The notes beneath the pieces are model-generated. The model searched no databases and was not told the DNA's origin. It was given only the letters and a program-made list of their open reading frames with translations. DNA of 64,000 nt from Bryum argenteum. Lineage: Eukaryota; Streptophyta; Bryopsida; Bryales; Bryaceae. This document shows, one piece after another, positions 44,883 to 55,737 of the stretch. A program made the position numbers and the translations under genes. Every line of letters begins with the position of its first letter. Position 1 is the stretch's first letter. The stretch spans positions 25,247,510 to 25,311,509 of the forward strand of contig CM073321.1 of NCBI GenBank assembly GCA_037043015.1. The letters run 5' to 3'.

Positions 44883-47480
44883 CACTAGTAGAAAATGGGC
44901 ATCAAATGACTGTGTTAAATGACTGTATTAGCAATCATTTGGGCCAGAATCTGCTGTAAATGACTGCAGTGCCGAATCAGGGTTTATAGTCATTAACAGA
45001 TAGTCATATGGGCCATTTGGCCCATATGACTGCACCTTCATCCGTCCGCTCACATCTGGCTCACAGCCGACGTGGCCGTTGACATGGCCGGTTTTTCAAC
45101 GGAGTGCTCCACGTCACCCAAAGTGGCTGAATGTACATTCCGACGTGGACGTTGACTTGAAATTCGGGCAGGGAGGTACGCTAACTTTAAATCATACGTG
45201 GAAGCGCGGGATATAACATGACAAAGTATTTGCACCCTTACTGTGTGACTTAGAAATGACTAGATGGTTTTCTTGGTAGTCGACGTGTTTAACTGTGGTT
45301 GGTCCACGTGTCTAGGCCATTTCTAGACTATAACTCGTGGCAAAGTTATTGTGATGCCAGAGTCATAAAAGAGACATTTCTTAGTCATTTATTATTATAA
45401 AGCAGACAATGTGTCTAAGTTTGGTTAGTCCACATGTCGAGGCTAGTTTTACAGTGTAATTCATGCTGCGGGGGGGGGCGGGGGGGGGGGGGAAGCGATA
45501 TTCGTTGTCCTTTCATTGTTATATGAGAGTCATTTTGAAGTCGTTGATTGCACTAAATGACTACTCATATGCAAGTCATACAATGATTGTGTTGAAGTCA
45601 TTGATAAGTAATATTCATATTTTATTACTAACTATGATACATAAGTCATAACTTCATCAAAGATGTGTCATTATGTACATGTGATTAGAGTATGACTACA
45701 AAATGACTTACAAGCTTGCACTATAACTATTAGCTATTTGCCATCAATATCTTTGAAATAAAACTCCTGCTTGCTGCTGAAAATGCCACTCATGTGGCAT
45801 GGTACTACCTTGGACCTTGTCATATTTAGAATAAAACAAAACACCTCCTGAACAACTGTAAATTACACCAAACAATTTAGAAATACAACACAATAAAGTA
45901 GGAAATGTGCATCACGAATTTTTACTAGTCATACTTTGGTTCCCTTCGAGTCATTCTTTAGTCATATTTTGGTTCTTGCAAGTCATTTCTAATTCATTTT
46001 AATGTCATTTCTAAGTCGTAGTATAGTATTAAGATCAAAACCCTAAAATTTCAGCCCTAGTATGGCGGCGCCGACAACATTGGATACCATCAAGACTACC
46101 GAGGTACTTGAAGATTGAGTGCTGAAAATTTTTGGTAGGCTATATTATTGGCATGTGTGTACTTTCTCATCTTTGTTCAAGTGTTAGGTTGCTAAATACA
46201 TTACTTTAGGGTTTGTAATCACCATCTGCTTGAACTTCCTACGGCGCTTACAAACAAAGAAAGAAAAAAGGAAAGAAAGGAAATAGACATACCTTCACAA
46301 CCATGCTTCTCCACACCCCTTACTCAGAGATGGCATCATAACACTTAAACTCACAAAAAAAACAAAAATAAATGCGTGTTTAATCAATAATGTTTATGTT
46401 TTTCTCGAACTACTATAATTCAACTACTCTAAACCAAAGGCAATAAGTGCAAGGTAATCAAGAGAAAGGAAGACATGAACTTAAATAAAAAACTCAAGAA
46501 AAAGAGAGCTTTGGATTAGAGGAGAGAGAGTAATCTAAACTTCAGTAAATGGTACAAGAAAAAGAGTGTGAGAGCTAGTGCAGACCATAATATGCCGTGC
46601 AGTTAGGGTTAGTTTTAGATAAGGTCGACCACACTAATTTATGACCATTTTGCCTTCACTAATTGTTGTAAATTTCAATTTCACATGAATTAATGGGTCC
46701 TACCTCAACCTTACGGTCATGTTGAAAGACTGATGAAATTTGTCACAAGGCCTAAATTTGTCATCTATTAGCCCTATTGGATCTACGTCAGATAAAAATT
46801 TCCAAATATATGAAATACAGAATAAATTAGAAGAGCCACATAGGGAAAAAATATAAAGGTATTTATGGTGCTCGTCAAGAAATGACTATAACATGACTCC
46901 AAGTTATCTACGTCACAAAAAACAAACCCATGTACTTATCCTACACTTATATAGGAAGACTCCTTAGAGTCCATGCTGGCAAGTACTAATTAGATAAGAA
47001 TGCACTCGAAGTTCTTGCCAAATTATCCGGATAAAACATTTCCCCTACCGAAATGAGTGCAAAATGACTAAGAAATATCCACGTTAGAAAATGATTAAAA
47101 TACAGAAAAATTAAATATTAAAAGCTAGAAGCCACGTATGATACCTAAAAACAGTCTCATTTTCCACCACATGTTTATAACTGCGAAATAACTTCTATTT
47201 ATCCAAGTCACCAGCATATAGTTATCCTTCCAAAATTATTCATACAAAGTATACAGGCCACGTCGGATTCCATAAACTTGTCGTAAAAATAGAGCACAGT
47301 CAAAACGATGGTGAGACGTATCCATGACTGCAAAATCACTGGTGTTTGGCCACATCGGCAAGCGAGATGAGAAGTTGTAGATGGAAATGGAATTCCGCCA
47401 CTTTCATCTCTCAAGCTATTTGTAAATGACATGCAAATGACTAGGACCATATTTTCGAAAAATCCACAGATGCTATGAAC
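44883..47480 (+). mobile_element. CACTA-like transposon end with ATGACT subterminal repeats
   Basis: 44883 begins CACTAGTAGAAAATGGGCAT, the typical terminal sequence of plant CACTA (EnSpm) elements. Behind it, about 22 copies of ATGACT or its reverse AGTCAT, mostly as AAATGACT, occur in both orientations to about 47440 (for example 44905, 44919, 44955, 45253, 45554, 45703, 45927, 46882, 47063, 47434). CACTA elements are known to carry such subterminal motifs bound by their own protein. The matching right-hand end was not found before 64 kb, and no tnp2-type transposase is recognised, so the element is truncated, very large, or only its left end is present. Confidence 0.7.
45471..45493 (+). 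repeat. Poly-G run
   Basis: Twenty-odd Gs broken by one C inside the CACTA-like subterminal region. It may be real or a base-calling artefact. Copy number is unreliable. Confidence 0.7.
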
Positions 47481-47575
47481 GACATAAATTGGTAAGTAAA
47501 TTTCTCAATTTTTAAAACCATTTATATCTATTCTCTTTTCAGCTAAAACCTTCCTCATCTTTGTTTTTCTCTTGT

Positions 47576-50532
47576 AGGTCTACCGAGCATGACCATGTCA
47601 AAGACAATTTGTGTGCAAAACTGCAACGCATGAGGAAGTTTGGTAAATTGTAACTTGAAGATTTCAAGGATCTTATTACTTTGGAGGATTACAAAACCTG
47701 CAAGAATGCGAAAACAAAAAAAGACACTTGGTATCCAATCACAGTAGACGTCTTTGTTGAATTTTTATATGCGGTAAGTTCACTTTATATGTATTTGACT
47801 ATGTCATCTTCTATTTATATGTTCAAAATTACTTATTCCTATTTTTTATCCGTACAGAGGAGCTTAGGACAAGTAACGGACGATGCTGAAACTACTGACT
47901 ACGCCAGTGTTCCAAAAGGTAAACAAACAAGACCGGGAGTATGGAGTGACATGAATAACTCCATCAAAGCAGAAATCAAATCTATTCGCGGCAAATTTTT
48001 TGTCAAAATGGTCGCTGTCGCTAATAACAAACTTCAAAAGTATTTTCAAAAGAAGTATATATAACTCTCTTTCTAGTTTTGATATGAGCCTAATTGTCCT
48101 CATATTTCATTACTCAATTTCTCAAATCAACATTGTCAATTTCATGTGCAGATATATTCTCACTAAAGCCAAAACCATATACCCGATAAGACAATCAATT
48201 GCTTACACATGGTAGCGACTGCGAATGTTCATTTATATTTCAAGAGAAAGTCGCTGCAATGGTGGAATGCACAAAACGAAGTTTGTCGATCTTTCCACTT
48301 CCCAAAAGAATGCCCAATGAAAGATAAAACTCTAGTTGCATTTCTCTATCGCGCTTCTCTATGGGCACAAGCATTTTGCATTTTGCAGTCACAAACAATC
48401 CCTGCAGCATTTTCACAAGCCGTTTACTAACTCACAATTGATGATCCATGGTTGGTTCCTTGAGTGCCACGATTACTTCTTGCACAAGGAGGAGAAACAT
48501 CTTCTTCAAAATCTTCATTCAAACGCAGCTAGCACTGCACCTATGGAGATTCACGACGATGACGATGACGACTTCTCCATTTTACCAAGCGCACCTGTCC
48601 CATCTTCTCCACCTCCTTCTCCAGCGACATAGGCTAAGTCTCGAGCAAACAGAAAGCCACGCAACGCAATTGCGGACCCTGTACAAGATCCTGAACAAGA
48701 ATCCAAAGAAATCGCTTCCATTCCACAAGAGATTGGAGGTCCTGAAGAACCTAATCTGACTCAGGCTTCAGATGGAGCGACAATCAATGCAGTTAGATGC
48801 GATGCACAATTGACTTGAATTTCTGCGCGTGGACTTACAAACGTGAGATCTCCTCCTCAATCTTTCACCGCTGACCACAACTCTTGGCAGTCCCCTCGTC
48901 GCCTTAGCCAGCCTAAATTCACGAAGCTCCGTGTTCCAAAACCTAGACACATTGGTAGCAGCTCGTCGTCAAAAATATCAGTCACTTGGCCTATGTATCT
49001 CGAGAAGGGGAACATCGGAGATTTAGTGTATCAATCGTTGGCAGCAAGAAACTGGGATTCATCGATTCTAGATATCGTGAAACACATCAACAAGGTACTA
49101 TTACGTACAAATGACGTACATTATTATTTCCTCACATACATTCTGTAATTGCAATACTTGTATCCACTGTCTAATTATTCACATGTACCTCACATTCGAA
49201 AGGACCAGAAATAACCGTGTATGGCAATGGAATATAATCCCAAGCATCCAGGGATTGATTCAATTTTTGAAGACGCTTGAGAGAACTTGCTTCAACTTGG
49301 TGTGTCTCCTAAGGAAAGTCCATTGTGGAACCATCGTGATAAAAATTACTTTGAGAACCTCTTCATCTTTGCCGCATACCACTTAACTGACGTTGAAGCC
49401 ATTCTTGTTATGCATCCCAAAGATCCTAGAATTGAGCGTACTCTCGATTCTGAGTCCGCAACATATACTTTTTGTGTTGTTCGAGACTAGTGGGATATAA
49501 TCTCTTGCTTTTGGCCTCTATCCTACCGCACCAGAAACAGGTACGGAGCAATTTGTAGTTTCCAATTTCACAATTCATGATAAATGTCCTATCTGCTTGA
49601 TAAAATACTTATAGTTGTGTTTCGCAAATTGACAACTTCAATATCAAGGTCTATGTTCGTAAGAAGTTTGTTTTGAAGATCAAATGTCGGCAGGTGACAC
49701 ACGCATATGCGGGTGTGGCAATCATCCCTGACGAGCAAGACCACATCTGTATCTTTGCCGACGAAGAGACATTGCGTTATTGTCCAAAAGTACGCCATGG
49801 CGAGCCTCACAAGAAAAGGATCCCTCCTTTATTCAATGCTTCGTAGATTGTCTCACTGACAATGGAGATATCGTATTCGACTGGAGCATAAGTACATGTA
49901 ATGTTTCTGTGTCGGCTACTTTTCAACTAGTTTATACATTTTGCATTTCTATTGAGGGTTTCTGTATCTTCACGTGCATCTATAATTGCTTGCGAGCGAT
50001 CAAATCGACATCTTATCGCTATGGAACCTAATAAAGAGATTTTTGATGGTAAACTAGCGGACTACAAGGACGGTCCTCCCGATCATGAAGAAAGTGGAGA
50101 AACTGCTCCTCCCGCAGATTATGAGTCTGATGAACCGCAAGTGGAGAAGCGACGACATTTCATTGGTGAGTAATATCATCATCTTCCTCAAATTGAGGAA
50201 GTAAATTTTGGAAGTTACTTCCTCAATTTTGGATTCTGCACTTACAAATATATTATACTGCCTTTCTTTGTACTTTTAGCATCGCAGGTTTGCAAGAGCG
50301 ATTGATTCGCAACGCTCATCTCTACAACAGCCTTGCATCAACATTCACCCTATCTTCCTACGCTAAGCGTCTTGCTCAAGAGTTCGTTCAAGCTCCATCT
50401 GCCATCCTGTCAAACACTACACGTCCACGTTTTAGTAACAACATGCTTAAGTTTATAGACTTTGAGGCTGATGTGTGTGACCAGCACTATAATGGTCTTC
50501 ACCTTCAACATAGTACAAGATTTACTTTGTGA
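47576..50532 (+). pseudogene. Decayed multi-exon gene with a second amino-methyltransferase-like motif
   Basis: Coding-like exons follow the ATGACT region. 47576-47773 (EDYKTCKNAKTKKDTWYPIT) ends at a GTAAGT donor. 47858-48064 contains KGKQTRPGVWSDMNNSIKAE. 48209-48630 carries KDKTLVAFLYRASLWAQAF and a DDDDDDFS acidic run. 48843-49094 ends IGDLVYQSLAARNWDSSILD and a GTACTA donor. 49220-49490 includes AAYHLTDVEAILVMHPKDP. 49615-49896 ends FVDCLTDNGDIVFDWSIST. 49955-50170 reads SIIACERSNRHLIAMEPNKE, followed by an exon at 50290-50532. L-T-x-x-G-D-I-V-x-D-x-x-x-x-T-G joined to A-S-x-I-A-C-x-R-x-x-R-x-x-I-x-M-E matches motif I and the next strand of the N6_N4_Mtase family. The usual D-P-F-x-G-T-G has become D-W-S-I-S-T-G, and no DPPY/SPPW motif is seen. 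Frameshifts and stops in several exons show decay. Confidence 0.5.
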
Positions 50533-51110
50533 TCTTTACTAGACTATGTAGCGCCATATACTTATAGTTACCATAATCTACAATTTACTTATCATGATTA
50601 TCGTTGATAGCTAAACCTACAATAAGTGCTTCAAATATTACTCTAAGTATGTCAATACATTATAATTGAAGCCAATTTTGCCCCTAAATGATGACGTCAG
50701 CCCTTATTTTAATGTAAATTCTACTACTCCAGATTAAATGCGTCTAATAAGCTCAACCTTGATCCCATTATTGGAATCATAGTGTGTAAAAAGAAATTAA
50801 ATCTTTTTGAGAGACAATAGTACCATCCAATTTCATAAGATTAAGAACGATGACGTCAGCTTTAATTTTGGACAACGATGAAATAAGATGCCATTAAGAA
50901 AGTACGAAATGGAGTTAACAACACTTTTACATGGAAGTAGGATTGAAATCCACGGATTTGGGGTACTCAGTTGGACTAAAGCAATCCTTAAAAAATTTCA
51001 AGATGCTCAAATCAATGGACATACGATCCCTATCTCTATTAGAAAATTTTTAAAACGTTTACCACTAACCATATTATCTTGGACCTCAATGCTCTATGCT
51101 CACGCCCCTG
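50533..51110. other. AT-rich, no gene
   Basis: Nothing coding is convincing, though 50888-51151 is an open frame of 87 codons without features. GATGACGTCAGC occurs at 50688 and again at 50848 (a perfect ACGTCA-type palindromic word), possibly chance. Confidence 0.4.
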
Positions 51111-51114
51111 CATT

Positions 51115-51715
51115 TCCTGGCGGGGAAGGGGAGCAGGGGCAGGGAAGGTAGGCAGGGGCTGGTGAAGGAGGGGACAAGGGTGGGTGAGAGGGGCGCGTGA
51201 AGAGGGGGGCAGAGGCGGGTGAGGTGGGGGTAGGGGGGGAGGGGCAAATAAAGGATGAAGGAACTGGTGAAGTTGAGGGGCAGGGGCGGATGAAGGACGT
51301 AGGGACTAGTGAAGGGGAGGGAGGGGGGCGAGAGAGGGGGGGGGGGCAGAGGAGGGTAAGGTGCGGGTAGGGGCGGATGAAGGACGTAGGGGCTGGTGAA
51401 GGGGTGGAAAGGGGGCGAGAGAGGGTGGAGAGGGGGGCGGGTGAAGGATAGAGAGGGGCAGGTCGTGTAAGGATAGAGAGGGAGGAGAGAGGGCGGGTCG
51501 GGGGGGGGTGAGGGGAGGTAAAAGGAGTAGGGGAGGAGCGAGTAAAGAAGGAAGGGTCGGGTAAGGGGGGATGGAGTGGGTAAGGGGGTAAGGGGGTAGG
51601 GGGCGGGTATAGGAGAGGGGGGGGGGGGGAAACGGGGGGAAGGGTGGGTAAGAGGGGGAGGGGTGGGTAATGGGGATGCAAGGGCGGGGAGGGAGGGGAG
51701 GGTTGGCGATCCAAG
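51115..51715 (+). repeat. G-rich low-complexity tract
   Basis: About 600 bp of GGGGCGGGTGAAGGA-like units, with several runs of eight or more Gs. The matching minus-strand Pro-rich frame of 204 codons (51714-51100) exists only because C-rich sequence lacks stops. Repeats such as GATGAAGGACGTAGGG recur (51290, 51376). Confidence 0.8.
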
Positions 51716-52560
51716 TCTTACGACTTTGAATTCTCTGTCTTATTCAAATTTGAGTGACCACATCCCAATTCCACGTCTATTTCAAATTTGAGATAACACA
51801 TCCCAATTCACACTCTTGTTCAAGATTTCAGATCTAAAATTATTATAAAATTACAAATATTACAAATATTACCAAATACATACAGATATCCAATACTATA
51901 TTACGAATACATTTTACATCATATGGTTTGTACGTATACTTTATTTTACTTTCCAAAATTATATAAGAATATATAATAAATCATTGGGTTGTATGTGTAT
52001 ATTTGATTTTACTTTCCAATAATATGTTAGGAATATATAAAAGATAATAGGATCTACACGTATATTTGATTTTACTTTCCAATAATATATTAGGAATACA
52101 TTTTAGATTCTAGGATTTATTAGTCATACAAATATTTGAGTTTTTTAAAAATATACAAGTATTTAATTGGTAAGAAACACGATAACAAAAGCAAAAAAAA
52201 TTACATGGATTGACAACAAATTCTACATTATAAATTCTATATTACTTATGAGCTACATTTTCTCAATTTTGTAATATTGTCTTCTTCCATCTTGTTTCAA
52301 GGTTAGGCAAGAAATAAAATATGTGCTACATTTCGATGCATCACGAGAAGAGTTTTTTTTTAGGCAATGAGGGCTATAAGTGTCTTCATAATCATAGTTA
52401 AGCTACATTTCCAAGCTTACATATTCCAATATTGAATAAGAGAGGAGAGACGATTGGAGTGCGATAGCTCAAATTTTTAACAAGGGTGAGATTGGAATGT
52501 GGTAGTTTAAATTTGAATTAGAGGGGGGAATTGGCATGTGGTGGCTCAAATTTGAATAAA
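51716..52560. other. AT-rich DNA, nothing recognised
   Basis: No gene. TTTGATTTTACTTTCCAATA occurs near 52003 and 52063 in a short direct repeat. Confidence 0.5.
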
Positions 52561-52614
52561 AGGGGGAAGTAGGAAAACTTGGATTCTCCTTCTCTTTGGA
52601 TCCCCCGCTCTCCC

Positions 52615-53545
52615 AAACTCCGGGTATTTTTGCAGTAACAAAGTCCGCACATTCCTCCACAATAACCAAGATTTGGATTTGCTTGAATATCGTGGGAAAA
52701 TGTTGGGCTTCACTATGTTTGGATTGACCTCTCCTCCCCTCGCCTCATCTCCTTCTCTCCCCTCCCTTTCCCTCTCTTTCCGTCCTCTCTCCTCCCTTCC
52801 CTCCTTTTTCCTCCCCTCTCCTCCCTTCCTTCTCCTCCCTTCCCTCCCCTTCCCTCCACTCTCCTCCCTTCCCTCCACCTCTTTACCCGCCCTTACCCCC
52901 TCTTCACCCGCCCCCCTCTCTCCCCTCATCCGCCTCCCTCCCTCCCCTGTTCTCCTCCTTGAGCCGCCTCCTCCTTTCTCTTTACGCGCCCCTTTCTCTT
53001 CACCCGCCCCTAGCCCCCCACCATCTCTGTTCCCACCCCGCCTCCTTTACCTCTCCCGCTAAATCTTGCCGAGAGGTATGCAAAGGTTTTCATCATCTCC
53101 TCGACCCTTCTCATGCTTTAAAAAAAAGCCCGTATTTTTGAAATAAGCAAGTCCAAACATTCCTTCACAAAAATCAGGATTTGGATTTGCCCCAATATCG
53201 TGTGGGAATGTTTGGATACGCTATGTTTAGATTGACCTCCCCTGCCCTAATCTCCCCTTCCCTTCATCCCCTTTTCTCCCCGACCCTCCCCTATCCCACC
53301 TTCCCTCTCCTCCTTTCTTCCCTTTCCTCCCATCCCCCTCCGTCACCTCCCACACTCTACTTGCATCTTCCCCTCTTTCACCCGCGTCGCCCAATAGCAT
53401 CCGCCATATTCCTCCCAAGACTTGCCAAGAGGTTTGCGAAGGCTTTTCCATCTCTCCTACCCTTCTCATGCTTTGAAAAAGAGCTGGTATTTTTGAAGAA
53501 GGCAAGTCCAAAAATTCCTCCATAACTTCCCTCCCATCCCTCCAT
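52615..53545 (+). repeat. Two-and-a-bit unit direct repeat with pyrimidine tracts
   Basis: The phrase GGTATTTTTG, then AAGTCC, ACATTCCT, CAGGATTTGGATTTG, AATATCGTG and TTTAGATTGACCTC, occurs at about 52620-52730 and 53130-53240, and its start again at 53490. Each is followed by a C/T-rich tract (52730-53060, 53240-53400) and a segment with TTGCCGAGAGGTATGCAAAGG / TTGCCAAGAGGTTTGCGAAGG (as split words). Period is about 510 then 360 bp. Frames are low-complexity only. Confidence 0.65.
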
Positions 53546-54038
53546 TCTAGAGCTCATTCAAAAACCACACGCATGTGAATGCATACACAAGTCATTCAAC
53601 AAGGTTAATGATGTAGCAAAAATCATCGTAAATGTCAAACCTCAATTTTTTGTTTTTGCCCCAATTCGGTCCGGATAGTACTTAGTAATAGCTAATTAGA
53701 TGAAATAAAACTCTCATTCCCGCTTACCCGGGTAATGACCGGGTAGGATTGGCTTAGCCAGAAACCTTTCCACCCAGTAGTACCCTTAAGCCTAATAGGC
53801 AGGGTAGGATAGCTACCGCCTTTCGGGGATTTTGCTCGCTAAAAGGAAGGGTCCGGCCTCTCCGTGCCAGTCTGGTCGCTACAAGGCCCGGACAACACTT
53901 GGAGGACTCCTCGCGGTCCGAGTACCACCCGGCTAACGACTGCCTCAGACCGGCTAGCCGCGACCGGATAAGCCCGACCGGATAAGCCCGACCGGATACC
54001 AACAGTAGGGTATCGGTGGGCGGATACGGCGGCAGGGT

Positions 54039-55635
54039 ATGACTGCCCCGGCGGGTACCGGTCCGGGTATGACTGCCGACCCGGGCAGCAATGCCGGGCC
54101 GGGTAGCAACGCCGGGCCGGGCGGAGGAACTACCGGCGGCGGCGCCGACAGTCCCGGGGAGGGAGAAATCCGGAGGAAGGGGAAGAGGGTGCTGGAAGAG
54201 TCCTCTGAGTCAGAGGAAGGGGAGGCCACCGCACCGCATTCGCCTGCCCACGCTACCCGGGTACACGCAGAGGCGGCCCCCTCCAATGTTGGCCGGTTGC
54301 CAGGGTGGGACGACTTCACCCCGCGGAGGCCGGAGTTCGATCCCAGCCTCCCTGTACCCCCATTCCGGATGACAGAGGAGCACCCTCTGCAACCAATTGC
54401 GCATGCACTGCATGTATGTACGCAGGAGCACCTCCAGATGCACAAGGCCCTGCACGGTATATCCGTGGCTCTCCGAACCGGCCAAGTGGAGCGGTACCCT
54501 GACATGGTGAGGGATTTAGCCCGCGAAAATGCTGCAGCCCGGGCAAGTATCAGTGAGGGCTCCCTCATCATCCTGCGCCAAGCCCAAGAAATTAAGCAGC
54601 TGGAGGAGGAGCTGACCAAGCAGCAGGGGTACGCTCGGCAGCATCTTTTCGGGCTCAGGAGGTTCCTGTATGCACCCGGAGAGGCACAGCTGAAGGCCCA
54701 GCTGCTCGACGCCCAATTCCAGGCCTCAGGGTCGGACCTCCCAACCCGGATGGCGGCGTATATGAAGAAGGCTGCAGAAAGGATGGAAGGAGCTCTCCAG
54801 GAGATGAGAGGCCTCATCGAGGAGATGGCCCGGACTTTTCCCGGGGAGGCACCCCCCCTCGCAGTAGAAGAGGATACCCCCATCCAGGGTAACCCCGAAG
54901 CGACCGAGGAGGCCAGGGCCGAGGAAGAAGAGCCCATCGACCCCGCGGCAATGGAGGAGCCGGTCCTGCCCACGAGCCTGAGCCCGGAGAAGACCTCGAG
55001 GGAGACAGGAACTTTGCACCCCCTCAGCAAGGACGTACCGGAGAGCACTGAGGCAAGCCTGAAAGTGGAGGCTCCCCGGATAGTCGCGGAGGAGGTTTCC
55101 CGGGTAGCGTTAGAGGACACCCGGGTAAGGAGTCCCTCCCCCATTCCACCGGACCGGACTGTGGACCCCGAGGACGTTAGAGGACACCCGGGTAGCGTTA
55201 GAGGACACCCGGGTAGCGTTAGAGGACACCCGGGTAAGGAGTCCTATTCCTGCCCTAGAGGCCACGATCCAACCAGGACAGGAGGGGGAGACCGATACCC
55301 GGCAAACCGGATTGGGAGCAGAGGAGTCGCGGCCACCTCGCTGTCCGGGTTTAGCCGATCCGTCGGAGCCCTCTGACCTCGAGGCCCTCCCCGAGAAGGT
55401 GCTGACTGCGGAGGTTACCCCCCTCATCCACGAGGACTTGATTGATGTCCCGGAAATAGGGGAGGCACTCCCGGACACCTCAGCCCCGATGCCTTCAGGG
55501 GATACTGAGGTCCTGGGGAGCGGAGGGACCGCTCCAGTGCTCCAGGAGACAGGAAACGAAGAGGAGGAGGTCACCTCCCAACCCGGGCCGAAGGAGCAGG
55601 AAGACGGCGCCTCCGCGACTGCCGAGGCGCTGTGA
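54039..55635 (+). pseudogene. Element B ORF, unrecognised gag-like protein, one frameshift
   Basis: Frame 54039-55376 starts Gly/Pro-rich (about 45 residues). It then has EESSESEEGEA, RRPEFDPSLPVPPF, a helical middle with EHLQMHKALHG, GSLIILRQAQEIKQLEEEL, YAPGEAQLKAQLLDAQF and KKAAERMEGALQEMRGLIEE, and a Glu/Pro-rich tail. Between about 55110 and 55180 the frame shifts: the tail LEDTRVALEDTRVRSPIP is then read in the frame that continues to 55635 (LEALPEKVLTAEVTPLIHED). The shift falls in a 21-bp repeat (GTTAGAGGACACCCGGGTA units at 55107 and 55178-55240). The strong conservation of the middle with element A suggests it is the core domain. No known family recognised. Coiled-coil content and position before the LTR suggest a gag-like or accessory role, an inference. 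Confidence 0.6.
55178..55240 (+). repeat. 21-bp tandem repeat inside the element B ORF
   Basis: Three head-to-tail copies of GTTAGAGGACACCCGGGTA plus GC, identical apart from the last, and a fourth copy at 55107. The length is a multiple of three, so each adds seven residues. Confidence 0.85.
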
Positions 55636-55737
55636 CCGTCAGAATGGAGGAGGACGGTCAGGGCTGAGATAACGGTGGGCGGATATCCCGGATCGAGATT
55701 AGGTTAGAAGTAGTACTTTTGTTTGCAGATAGGAGAA

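Noticed and set aside
50688..50860. Two GATGACGTCAGC words as paired regulatory elements
   Set aside because: Only two copies in an AT-rich region without a nearby intact gene. Chance or local duplication is as likely.
51100..51714. 204-codon Pro-rich minus-strand frame
   Set aside because: It is a product of C-rich low-complexity sequence lacking stop codons.
53954..55144. 396-codon minus-strand frame
   Set aside because: It is the antisense shadow of the element B ORF, kept open by GC-rich codons. Only the plus-strand reading is conserved with element A.
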